Shown here: positions 7,997 to 16,576 of the stretch, in pieces
Layout: every line of letters starts with the position of its first letter
How positions within the stretch are numbered: position 1 is the stretch's first letter
Origin: Candidatus Altimarinota bacterium
Lineage (GTDB): Bacteria; Patescibacteriota; Gracilibacteria; UM-FILTER-43-11
Direction of reading: 5' to 3'
NCBI GenBank assembly: GCA_028281045.1
Contig: JANQKP010000006.1
Span: forward strand, 186,001-250,000
DNA: 64,000 nt
The notes under the pieces: model-generated
Databases searched by the model: none
What the model saw: the letters and a program-made list of their open reading frames with translations, nothing else
What the model was told of the DNA's origin: nothing
Translations under genes and position numbers: made by a program

Positions 7997-10522
7997 ATGG
8001 GAGAAACTCTCAAAAACATCTTAAGCTTCACTATCGCGAATTTCTGGCAAGTATTGCTAGGAATCTTAGGTGTCTACATAGTGCTAAAACTAACGGTTAA
8101 GTTAGCCCGTTTTATCTATATGATTCGCACCTCTAAGCACAATGTGTACATGAAAATTACATTGCCGCGTAACGATTCTAAGCTAGATCAGGACAAGCGC
8201 ACGGAAAAAGACTTTAAAGAGAAAATCGCAGTTATGGCGCAGCTCTATAGAGCCCTTTACGAAATCCGTGAGCTGAATCTATGGAATATGATTAAGACTA
8301 AGATCTGGCAAGCAGATAATGTTTCTTTCGAGATGTTTGTCGAAAATCAGCAGCTCAATTTCTACATTGTAGTGAATAAGTACTACAAAAATATTATTGA
8401 GAAGCAGATCACCACGTATTACAAAGATGCGGATATTCAAGTGGAAGAAAAACCTTATGAGCTTTATGAAAAAGGAAAGAAATCCAAAGGTTATTTCTTC
8501 TACGCCAAACGCCCTTTCTGGTTCCCGATTAAGACGTATAAAAACATGGAGGAAGATCCTCTAAATGATATGGCCAATGTGCTTTCTAAACTTCAAAAGA
8601 CAGAGAAAGCTGCCGTGCAAATCATTATTAATCCGGTGCCAAACGAAGGTTGGCGTAAGAAAACAGAAGAAATTGGAACCGCGCTTTATAAAAAGCAGCG
8701 TGCTCCAATTCGTATCCCTATTCCAATCATTGGACCTATTTTAGGCTTCCTATTAAATTCATTACTTCTTGTAACTGGATCTAAAGGAACCAACGCTCCA
8801 GGAGCGAGCGGAGGAGACTCTTATATCCGTATGCTTCAGCCTAAAGAAGAAGCCTTTAAGCAAATTGGGATTAAGGCCGGTGAAGTTGGATTCGATTGTT
8901 CTGTACGTGTGATTTCAGTAGCCGATACAGATCAGCGTGCCACAGAGATTACAAATAATTTAAACGTAGCCTTCTCGGTTTATCACGATGCATATCTAAA
9001 TCATTTCCAGTCTCGTCGTATCATTCCAATCGATGCGCTAAACAATAAACTGATGAAGTATCTCTTCTCGCATCGCATGCCAGGGATTCTTCATAAACGT
9101 AGTTTATTCACTCAAGAAGAGCTGGCTTCTGTGCTGCATTTCCCAGACTCTCGCTACAATAATATTCCTATTATTAAGTGGCTTAAATACAAAGTATTAC
9201 CACCTCCAGTAGATCTTCCACAGGAAGGAGTTGTCATTGGTAAGAATGTATTCCGTGGACAAGAAAAAGACGTGCGCATTATGCGCGACGATAGAACCCG
9301 TCATCAATATATCATCGGGAAATCTGGGTCAGGTAAATCGGTACTCTTACATTACATGGCTCGCCAAGACATTTGGAACGGAGACGGAGTTTGTATGGTA
9401 GATCCGCATGGAGATCTTGTAGAAGATACTCTGCGTGCGGTTCAAAAAGAACGTGCCAAAGACATTATTGTCTTTGACCCTGCAGACACTTCAAGACCTA
9501 TGGGTCTGAATCTGCTTGAGGCAGAAACGCCAGAAGAAATGGACCGTGCATCTCTAGATGCGATGGAGATTTTCATTAAGATTTTCGGAGATGAAATCTT
9601 TGGACCACGTATTCAGCATTACTTCCGTAATGCTTGTCTAACCCTGATGTCCGATAAAGAAGAAGGGGCAACGCTAATTGATGTACCACGTATATTCACG
9701 GATGAAGAGTTCCTAAAATACAAAGTAGGAAAAGTAGACAACGCCGTGGTGAAATCGTTCTGGGAACATGAGTATGCCAATACAGGAGACCGTGAGAAAC
9801 AAGAAATGATCCCGTATTTCAGTTCTAAATTCGGACCATTTATCACCAATACCACGATTCGTAACATTATTGGTCAGCCGAAATCTGCGTTTAATATCCG
9901 TGAGATCATGGATAACCAGAAAGTACTTCTGGTTAACCTTTCTAAAGGTAAGATTGGAGATCTTAATGCGCAGCTACTTGGTCTAATCTTTGTAAATAAG
10001 ATCAATATGGCTGCCATGGGTCGCCAAGATATGGCCAAAGAAGATCGTAAAGATTTCTATCTTTATGTCGATGAGTTCCAAAACTTTGCGACAGATACAT
10101 TCGCTTCAATTCTTTCTGAAGCGCGTAAGTATCGCCTAAGTTTAATCATGGCTCATCAGTACATTGCGCAGCTTACTAAAACCCCAACCGGTCATGACGA
10201 CACCCGTGTACGTGACGCCGTGTTTGGTAATGTGGGAACCCTTATGAGCTTTAAAGTAGGTGCCGATGATGCTGAATACCTAGCCAAAGAATATGCGCCG
10301 CAGCTTTCAGAGCAAGACATTATTGGAATTGCGAATTACAAGGCCTACGCGAAGCTAAATATTCATAACACTACTAGTAAGCCATTCTCTATGGAAACCA
10401 TTTGGGATCCGCAAGGGAATGACAAGATTGCAGAGATTCTGAAGCAGTACAGCCGCATGAAATACGGACGTAAAAAAGTGTTCGTAGATCAAGAGATTGA
10501 AGCCAGACTTGGGATCACCTAG
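7997..10522 (+). CDS. VirD4/TraD/HerA-like membrane ATPase
   Basis: An 841-residue protein with an N-terminal membrane helix (about residues 14-35), a long domain without recognised motifs, and a RecA-like motor. Walker A is GKSGSGKS at 441-448, followed by CMVDPHGDLVEDT. Walker B is YLYVDEFQNF with Asp692-Glu693, and a sensor-like MAHQYIAQL follows. This layout matches type IV secretion coupling proteins and DUF87-type ATPases, which move DNA or protein across membranes. A second hydrophobic stretch lies near residues 243-257. No relaxase or other conjugation gene is near, so a role in DNA uptake, pilus function or export is open. It appears to be transcribed alone; the next gene has its own promoter. 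Confidence 0.8.
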   Translation: MGETLKNILSFTIANFWQVLLGILGVYIVLKLTVKLARFIYMIRTSKHNVYMKITLPRNDSKLDQDKRTEKDFKEKIAVMAQLYRALYEIRELNLWNMIKTKIWQADNVSFEMFVENQQLNFYIVVNKYYKNIIEKQITTYYKDADIQVEEKPYELYEKGKKSKGYFFYAKRPFWFPIKTYKNMEEDPLNDMANVLSKLQKTEKAAVQIIINPVPNEGWRKKTEEIGTALYKKQRAPIRIPIPIIGPILGFLLNSLLLVTGSKGTNAPGASGGDSYIRMLQPKEEAFKQIGIKAGEVGFDCSVRVISVADTDQRATEITNNLNVAFSVYHDAYLNHFQSRRIIPIDALNNKLMKYLFSHRMPGILHKRSLFTQEELASVLHFPDSRYNNIPIIKWLKYKVLPPPVDLPQEGVVIGKNVFRGQEKDVRIMRDDRTRHQYIIGKSGSGKSVLLHYMARQDIWNGDGVCMVDPHGDLVEDTLRAVQKERAKDIIVFDPADTSRPMGLNLLEAETPEEMDRASLDAMEIFIKIFGDEIFGPRIQHYFRNACLTLMSDKEEGATLIDVPRIFTDEEFLKYKVGKVDNAVVKSFWEHEYANTGDREKQEMIPYFSSKFGPFITNTTIRNIIGQPKSAFNIREIMDNQKVLLVNLSKGKIGDLNAQLLGLIFVNKINMAAMGRQDMAKEDRKDFYLYVDEFQNFATDTFASILSEARKYRLSLIMAHQYIAQLTKTPTGHDDTRVRDAVFGNVGTLMSFKVGADDAEYLAKEYAPQLSEQDIIGIANYKAYAKLNIHNTTSKPFSMETIWDPQGNDKIAEILKQYSRMKYGRKKVFVDQEIEARLGIT

Positions 10523-10529
10523 TTTGTAG

Positions 10530-10558
10530 TTGACAAAAAGGCGAAAAATACATAAAAT
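10530..10558 (+). promoter_or_regulatory. Promoter for the exported-paralogue operon
   Basis: A perfect -35 TTGACA (10530-10535), a 17-base spacer and TAAAAT (10553-10558) lie directly after the ATPase stop. The -35 happens to contain an in-frame TTG that should not be taken as the start of the next gene. Confidence 0.75.
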
Positions 10559-10586
10559 AGCAACCTTATGTTTTTTATGTCTTTTT

Positions 10587-12023
10587 ATGAAGCCTCAAGT
10601 AGACAAAATAATTAAACCCGACGAAACAGAATTAGCTCGTGCAGATGCTATTGCTGCAGGCGATGCTGAGCCAAAGCTGAGCTTTTTAACCAGAAAAACT
10701 TCTGGAAGTGTTAATGCTCTTCTTGGTGCAACAGTTGCTGTTGGATCTACCTTTGCTATGCAGCCAGAAACGGTTATGGCAGAAACACGTCTTTCAGCAG
10801 AGCAAATTGCCGAAATGGACATGGCAGCTAAGCTTGCCGAAGCTAGAAGGCTTGATTTAGCAAGTCAGTTTGGTGCCACAGAGCTTATGCCTAAACTGTA
10901 TGATTTCTATTGGCATAGGGACGGAGATAAAGTGATTTATCTTGGAAGCATAAAAGACAACAAAAGACTAGAAACTTACTATGGTTCTATTTACTACTCA
11001 TTAGTGGGTGGTAAATTAGATCCTTTCACGCTGAATGGCATGGAATTCTATGCTGAGGCGGTTCAAGACGCTCTAAAAAAGAATGGTATTGAGCCTAAGC
11101 AGAGAATCAGAACCAATAAAGTTGAGGGAGATGACCTTATTGGAGCTCTTATTTTACCCCTGTCTAAACAGCTAGTAGATGATATGCGTGGCGTAGATTC
11201 TGATGCAGTGAAAAAAGCCGTTGCACAGAAAAAAGCCGCCCAAGAAGCGGCTTCTGTGCCGAAGGAAATTAAACTCATTAGGGCTGCAGGAGCTAAAGGT
11301 TATGGTAACTTTTCAGCAACCCATGGAGAATATGCCGCAGTGCATCAAAAAACAGATTCTGATGAAGGCATTGTGATGAGAATGGTGATGGCTTACGTAG
11401 GAACTCGCTTTAACCAAGTGAAAAATACTAAAAAGATCAATAAGCGCTTCCAGGGTAGAATTCAGCGCTCAACCATGGTCATAGATGGCAAAGTTGGAAT
11501 CAAAATCGATTTCACAATGGAAGATCATGAGTTCATGATGAAGGCCCTTTCTAAGTTAGACCCTAAGGTACCTGTGGGTATTCAAGGGGCTCAATTTGCA
11601 GAGGTTGTAAAAGCAAAACCACTTGTGGAAGATCCAGAAAATAAGAACAAGCCTCAAGGGGTTGAAGAGGCCACAGGAAACCCTAGTTTAACTAAGCTTA
11701 TTGAAGTAGAGACTATTAAGTCTAGAAAAGGTCGTAAGCAACATTATCTACTCCCTTATGATTACGTAGATGACTCAGGAGTTAGAAGGCGTTTCAAGTT
11801 CAAATCTTATGAAAAAGATGAAGCTGGCGATGACACCATTTGGTCTGTATTTGAAAAAATACATGCCGTTTATGAAGCTCAGCATGTCCGTATTACGAGC
11901 AGAACCAGTCGTAATACAACAGAAACTATACTAATTAGTGTTTCTGATAGGATGATTATAGAAATTGATGGGGAAAAAGTTTCCAATCCACTCATCCCTA
12001 TAAAAGTGAAACCCAAAAAATAA
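10587..12023 (+). CDS. Exported protein of a three-gene paralogous family, copy 1
   Basis: A 478-residue protein. I chose ATG 10587 because the upstream in-frame TTG is the -35 box and because the resulting MKPQV start matches MRPQV of copy 3. A hydrophobic segment near residues 38-55 may be a signal sequence with a long polar front. The C-terminal domain (about 370-478) shares LPY.Y.D..G....F.FKSY, a TSR..TETI segment and EIDG with copy 3. A conserved ATGN motif precedes it. Copies 2 and 3 follow within 20 bases. The function is unknown; the secreted location is inferred. Confidence 0.7.
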   Translation: MKPQVDKIIKPDETELARADAIAAGDAEPKLSFLTRKTSGSVNALLGATVAVGSTFAMQPETVMAETRLSAEQIAEMDMAAKLAEARRLDLASQFGATELMPKLYDFYWHRDGDKVIYLGSIKDNKRLETYYGSIYYSLVGGKLDPFTLNGMEFYAEAVQDALKKNGIEPKQRIRTNKVEGDDLIGALILPLSKQLVDDMRGVDSDAVKKAVAQKKAAQEAASVPKEIKLIRAAGAKGYGNFSATHGEYAAVHQKTDSDEGIVMRMVMAYVGTRFNQVKNTKKINKRFQGRIQRSTMVIDGKVGIKIDFTMEDHEFMMKALSKLDPKVPVGIQGAQFAEVVKAKPLVEDPENKNKPQGVEEATGNPSLTKLIEVETIKSRKGRKQHYLLPYDYVDDSGVRRRFKFKSYEKDEAGDDTIWSVFEKIHAVYEAQHVRITSRTSRNTTETILISVSDRMIIEIDGEKVSNPLIPIKVKPKK

Positions 12024-12042
12024 ATCCTAACCCTTTATTAAT

Positions 12043-12984
12043 ATGAAGAAGCCAAATGCTAAATTATCAAAAGTTGCCGTTCCTGTTTTTGGAGCTATCG
12101 TTGCCGTGCCAGGATTAGCCCAAGCCATTGATAATTACAATGACACTAGAGCAAGATTGCTTGAAAACCTGGAAATGACTCACGAAGGAACTGATATTGA
12201 TTGGCACGAACTTCGTATTAAAGATGTGCGTTGTGTGGATTCTTATGGAACAAGCACTGAAAAAGGGGTGCATACAGAACAAGAGGCAACACGCCAAGCT
12301 GTGGGAGCCGTTCAGACAGCACTTCAAGAAATTGAAATGCAAGAAGTGGCAAAAGTTGCTCCTCAAGAAAAACTTAAAAGATTAAAAGCTTTCAGAGAAA
12401 AAATGGGGCTGTGGTTTTCTAGGAGAGATGAAGAATCTGATTCTGCAGAAGCAGGGGATAAACCTGTAAATCCAATGGTGAGCAAAAGAACTTCTAGAGA
12501 TATTTTTTACTATAGCAACGGATCCGAAGGGACAATGACCTGTACAAGGGCTGATCTTGTGCTACCTGCCAATATTCAAGACATGGTAAGAGAAGCAGGT
12601 TATCACAAAGGAGCTGTAAAAGTTCCTGAGCTTTTTGACGGCCTAGATAACGCTGGGCTTCTTCAGTTTCAAAATGGAAACAAAGAGGCGCTTATGCTTC
12701 CTTTTAACATCAACGTAACAAACGAAACTGGAGAAAGCATGTGGATTCCTTTCAAGCTTAAGTCTTATAGAGACGATCAACTGAAAGACCCAGACCTAAG
12801 AGCTACGTTTACGAAACTTGATGCCAAAAAGACAGCCATTCCAGGGGGAGGAACCGAGATCACCATTGACTGGGCGACCAACTGGGGAGAACTTGGAAAC
12901 CTGAAAGTTGAGATTAAAGACGGTAAAGCTAAACTTTCAGAATACAATGGAGCTCCTAAGGATATTGAACTTCAAGTTTACTAA
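12043..12984 (+). CDS. Exported protein of a three-gene paralogous family, copy 2
   Basis: A 313-residue protein with a clear signal peptide (about residues 1-26, ending GLAQA). The middle is helical and charged with a short acidic linker. The C-terminal domain (from about residue 225) has LPFNINVTNETGESMWIPFKLKSY, matching the LPY...G....F.FKSY core of copies 1 and 3, but the following strands diverge. It overlaps copy 3 by one base (TAATG), so the three genes are probably one operon. Function unknown. Confidence 0.7.
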   Translation: MKKPNAKLSKVAVPVFGAIVAVPGLAQAIDNYNDTRARLLENLEMTHEGTDIDWHELRIKDVRCVDSYGTSTEKGVHTEQEATRQAVGAVQTALQEIEMQEVAKVAPQEKLKRLKAFREKMGLWFSRRDEESDSAEAGDKPVNPMVSKRTSRDIFYYSNGSEGTMTCTRADLVLPANIQDMVREAGYHKGAVKVPELFDGLDNAGLLQFQNGNKEALMLPFNINVTNETGESMWIPFKLKSYRDDQLKDPDLRATFTKLDAKKTAIPGGGTEITIDWATNWGELGNLKVEIKDGKAKLSEYNGAPKDIELQVY

Positions 12985-14102
12985 TGAGACCTCAAGTTGC
13001 GCCTGAGCACAGGGAAGCTCCCTCTACAAATAAGGAGCCAAGACATCTCCTTATAGGAAATAAGCGCCTTAAATTGGCTGCTGCTTTTATGGCAATGACT
13101 ATTCCTTTTGGAGCACCTGTGTCAGCTCAAGCAAATATTAATTTTGATGGGACCATTGAGGGAACAGACACTAAATGGTGGTACTTTAAAAGAGCCTTGG
13201 GTTATCATGAGCGCTATTCAGATAAGGAAAGAGATAGTATTAATGATAAGCACAGCGAGCTAACCAAAAAACTCATAAATGATTGGATGGCTTTTATTGC
13301 AAAATTCAATGCCGGTAAGGAAGATCGGGAAGAAGCCATTCAAATTCTTGAAAAACATGAGGGCACTCTCACAGAGCATGGGAAAGTAGCCAAATCTATG
13401 CTTAGATCTTTAAATGCACGCTATTTTACCTTAAATGATTTAGATCTTGATAAGCTTAAAGTTAGGCTTAAGGCGCTCATCGACATTTATGCTCAATTAG
13501 ATGAGGCCAATCACCAAGGTCTATGGTCTGGCCATGAAAAAGACCTTGATAGACTAAAAAGCTTGCTAGCCAACATCGATAAGCATAAAGCATCTGCTAC
13601 ATACATGACTTTCAAAGTTAAGGGCATAAAGATGATGGAGACTGCCGTAGACAATGGAGCTTATGTCCCTGATAACAGTTTAAAACTTAATTATGGCCTA
13701 GAAACTGCCACAGGTAACAGAAAATTTGCTCAAATGATTAGTATTCGTGAATTTGTGTGGTTGGCAGAAGATGGTAATGATTTAGGTGGAGTTGTGCAGG
13801 AATATCATTTGCCCTACCTTTATAAAGATCGACAAGGAGAATTAAAGCCATTTGCATTTAAATCTTATGGGACAAGCGAGGCAGACACTCCGGTATTTTC
13901 TGCATTTGTAAAGGTTCATGTCTCTAGGGAAGGGAGTGGTGTTTATCGCATTGATAGTGAAACTAGTCGTGGTAAAAAAGAAACTATTGTTATTGATATT
14001 TCTGGGAAGAGACCTCGTATTGTAGAAATTGATGGAAGCCCAGTAACAATTCGCCTTTATCCCAAGAAAGGTTTTATTTTAGAGGGGGCCCTAAAACAGT
14101 AG
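12984..14102 (+). CDS. Exported protein of a three-gene paralogous family, copy 3
   Basis: A 372-residue protein. The N-terminus MRPQV matches copy 1. A long polar region of about 30 residues precedes a signal-like hydrophobic segment ending VSAQA. A helical middle (residues 50-210) is followed by the shared C-terminal domain: ATGN, then LPYLYKDRQGELKPFAFKSY, TSRGKKETIVID and VEIDG. Its start codon overlaps the stop of copy 2. No enzyme motif is seen; adhesion, scaffold or surface-layer roles are possible but unproven. Confidence 0.7.
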   Translation: MRPQVAPEHREAPSTNKEPRHLLIGNKRLKLAAAFMAMTIPFGAPVSAQANINFDGTIEGTDTKWWYFKRALGYHERYSDKERDSINDKHSELTKKLINDWMAFIAKFNAGKEDREEAIQILEKHEGTLTEHGKVAKSMLRSLNARYFTLNDLDLDKLKVRLKALIDIYAQLDEANHQGLWSGHEKDLDRLKSLLANIDKHKASATYMTFKVKGIKMMETAVDNGAYVPDNSLKLNYGLETATGNRKFAQMISIREFVWLAEDGNDLGGVVQEYHLPYLYKDRQGELKPFAFKSYGTSEADTPVFSAFVKVHVSREGSGVYRIDSETSRGKKETIVIDISGKRPRIVEIDGSPVTIRLYPKKGFILEGALKQ

Positions 14103-14111
14103 GTGATTCCC

Positions 14112-14140
14112 TTTAATAAAAACCCCAGATCTGCTAGTAT
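14112..14140 (+). promoter_or_regulatory. Possible promoter for ilvE
   Basis: TTTAAT (14112-14117) and TAGTAT (14135-14140) are 17 bases apart, with the GTG start at 14160. Both boxes are imperfect. Confidence 0.4.
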
Positions 14141-14159
14141 GTTTGGGTCTTATTTCTAA

Positions 14160-15074
14160 GTGACTCCAGTGAAAACAACCAAGTACATTTGGATGGATGG
14201 TAAGTTCGTCCAGTGGAAGAACGCTAAGATTCACGTGATCTCTCACGCACTCCATTACGGAAGCGCTGTGTTTGAAGGAATAAGAGTGTATAACACCAAG
14301 AAAGGCCCTGCTATTTTTCGCCTTAAAGAGCATGTAAAACGCTTTGTACATTCTATGAAAGCCATAGGAATGGACCTGCCTTTTACAGAAAAAGAACTTT
14401 TTGAGGCTTGCGTAGAAACAGTGAAGAAAAACAAGATTAAAGACGGATATTTAAGACCCCTAGCCTACTACGGTTATGGAAAAATGGGGCTTAACCCAAC
14501 GGGGGCACCTGTCAATGTGCTCATTGCGGTTTGGCCATGGACCAATTACTTAAGTGAAGACCCTGCGATTAAGATTAAAATCTCTAAATACATTCGTCTT
14601 CACAATAAGTCTATTGAGCGTACGGCCAAGGTTTCTGGTTATTATGCTAATTCACTTCTGGCGAGCTTAGAAGTGCGTGCTCAAGGTTTTCACGAAGCCC
14701 TATTTGTAGACTACAACGGCAACGTGGCCGAAGGCCCTGGGCAAAATATTTTCATGGTGAAAAAAGGTAAAATCTATACTCCAACTAAGGAGCATATTTT
14801 AGCCGGACTCACGCGTGATAGTGTGATGCAATTTGCTAAAGACAAAGGTGTTAAAATCACAGAAAAAAATCTAAAACCTAAAGATTTTTATTCTGCTGAT
14901 GAAGTGTTCCTAGTTGGAACTGCAACTGAAGTTGCGCCTGTAAAACAAATGGACAAGCACAAGATTGCCAAAGGCAAGATTGGTCCTGTAACTGAAGAAT
15001 TTCACAAACTTTATTTAGATGTCGTAACGGGTAAAGAACCCAAATACGAAAAATGGCTTACTTACATTAAGTAA
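14160..15074 (+). CDS. ilvE: Branched-chain amino acid aminotransferase
   Basis: A PLP-dependent fold-type IV aminotransferase that interconverts leucine, isoleucine and valine with their 2-oxo acids. At 304 residues it has the usual length. Family motifs include HALHYGSAVFEGIRVY near the N-terminus, the PLP Lys in AKVSGYYAN, EALFVDYNGNVAEGPGQNIF, and GTATEVAPV near the end. The start is GTG at 14160; another GTG at 14169 is possible. No other branched-chain biosynthesis gene is near. The next gene begins 5 bases downstream. Confidence 0.93.
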   Translation: MTPVKTTKYIWMDGKFVQWKNAKIHVISHALHYGSAVFEGIRVYNTKKGPAIFRLKEHVKRFVHSMKAIGMDLPFTEKELFEACVETVKKNKIKDGYLRPLAYYGYGKMGLNPTGAPVNVLIAVWPWTNYLSEDPAIKIKISKYIRLHNKSIERTAKVSGYYANSLLASLEVRAQGFHEALFVDYNGNVAEGPGQNIFMVKKGKIYTPTKEHILAGLTRDSVMQFAKDKGVKITEKNLKPKDFYSADEVFLVGTATEVAPVKQMDKHKIAKGKIGPVTEEFHKLYLDVVTGKEPKYEKWLTYIK

Positions 15075-15079
15075 ATATT

Positions 15080-16576
15080 ATGTTTAAAAAATTATTTGCC
15101 TCTTTACTAACCAGCTTCCTACTCGCCCCCTCCGCATTCGGAGCGGTGACTTTTGAACTCGATCAACTTAAAGCTGTGATCGATGCCAATGACTTTGTGG
15201 AAGTAGAAAAGAACATCATCTTCGATGCGTCTAATTCAGCGCTGCCTGAAAGTAATTTCAGAACAAGCTACGAATGGAAACTGGGGGATGGTAATGCAAA
15301 ATTTGGAGAAGAAGTGGTGCACAGCTACGCGCAACCTGGAGAATACGAAGTAACTCTTACGATTCGCCAAGGCGCCGAAGTATTTGAAGCAACCCAAGAG
15401 GTGTTTGCCTACGAAAAGCTGATTGTTTTCTTAACAGATGCCACAGAAGAACAAGAAAGAATTGAAGGCTTTGTACAAAGAGCTCGCGAAGAAAACACTT
15501 ACATTGATGTGATTGAGTCTTACGACTCTACAACGGCTTTCCTTTCGGAAGAAACTCTGGCTAATAAGCTGGCCGATAGAGTAGAAATTCTAAATAATGC
15601 GGCTTCTATTGTGGTATGGACCACCAGAGGCTCTGGAATTAATGCTCTAACTCGTCTTGTAAAAGAACGTGAAGAAATTAAAGAGCTTTTGGCTGAGGAA
15701 ACTATTGTGGTGATTTCAGACAAAGGCCTAAATACCCTGAGTCGTATTGTGCAAAGTAACTACAATATTACTAAGCCAAAACAAATTGTAATGACACGTC
15801 AGTACGAGCTGAATAATCTAGTGACCTCAGAAAGCATAGATGACTTTATTGCGAATCTAGACAACGGAATTACCGAGTACGAAATCATCAATGACAGTAC
15901 CGGAACCATTAAGCCGTGGAACTCTATTTCATGGCTGGTTAATTTTATGATTACCTCTGGGATTCCATCGAACACCATTGTGCTTCTTCTGATGCTTCCT
16001 GTGATCGCCACGATCATCGCCTTCTTAAAACAAGTGGTGGGAATCACCACCTTTGGGGTATATACGCCATCTATTATTACGCTTTCATTCTTAGCCCTTG
16101 GGCTTAAATTCGGGCTTTCTATTCTAATCGTTATCATCCTATCTGGAGCGATTGTACGTAAAGGATTAGAACGCTTTAGACTCCTGCATATTCCGCGGAT
16201 TGCCATTATCTTAACGATTACCACGCTTATTCTACTTCTGCTTCTAGCGTTTGGTACCTATATTAATATTTCACAAATCGCTTCTATTGCCGTATTCCCT
16301 ATGCTTATTATGGCCACGCTCGCAGAAAAATTCGTTTCTGCGCAAAGTGGTAAAGGGTTTAATGCAGCCATGCTGATCATGCTTGAAACCACTGTAGTAT
16401 CTCTAATTTGTTACTGGGTGGTAGAACTTCAGTTCACGCAGAACGTGGTACTGGCTTATCCAGAAGTAATTCTTCTGCTTATTCTAGTAAACTATGGTCT
16501 TGGGCGCTGGACTGGTCTAAGAGTTATGGAACAAGTACGCTTCCGCGAAGTGATTAAACACGTGACCGAAGAATAA
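15080..16576 (+). CDS. PKD-domain protein with a 7TM (transglutaminase-associated type) membrane domain
   Basis: A 498-residue protein: signal peptide (about 1-22), a PKD domain (about 30-110; YEWKLGDGNAKF and HSYAQPGEYEVTLTI), an alpha/beta-looking region (about 110-265), then seven hydrophobic helices from about residue 285 to 480. The membrane part has FLKQVVGITTFGVYTPSI and LGRWTGLRVMEQVRFR, which match the 7TM domain usually fused to an inactive transglutaminase in Proteobacteria (PF14402 as I recall). Here PKD replaces the transglutaminase. The stop overlaps the ATP-grasp gene by one base (TAATG), as these partner genes are typically adjacent. It probably anchors or presents the ligase's substrate at the membrane. 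Confidence 0.8.
   Translation: MFKKLFASLLTSFLLAPSAFGAVTFELDQLKAVIDANDFVEVEKNIIFDASNSALPESNFRTSYEWKLGDGNAKFGEEVVHSYAQPGEYEVTLTIRQGAEVFEATQEVFAYEKLIVFLTDATEEQERIEGFVQRAREENTYIDVIESYDSTTAFLSEETLANKLADRVEILNNAASIVVWTTRGSGINALTRLVKEREEIKELLAEETIVVISDKGLNTLSRIVQSNYNITKPKQIVMTRQYELNNLVTSESIDDFIANLDNGITEYEIINDSTGTIKPWNSISWLVNFMITSGIPSNTIVLLLMLPVIATIIAFLKQVVGITTFGVYTPSIITLSFLALGLKFGLSILIVIILSGAIVRKGLERFRLLHIPRIAIILTITTLILLLLLAFGTYINISQIASIAVFPMLIMATLAEKFVSAQSGKGFNAAMLIMLETTVVSLICYWVVELQFTQNVVLAYPEVILLLILVNYGLGRWTGLRVMEQVRFREVIKHVTEE

Noticed and set aside
10530-10586. TTG start 57 bases upstream of the first exported paralogue
   Set aside because: The TTG is part of a TTGACA -35 box with a 17-spaced TAAAAT, and the MKPQV start at 10587 matches copy 3.
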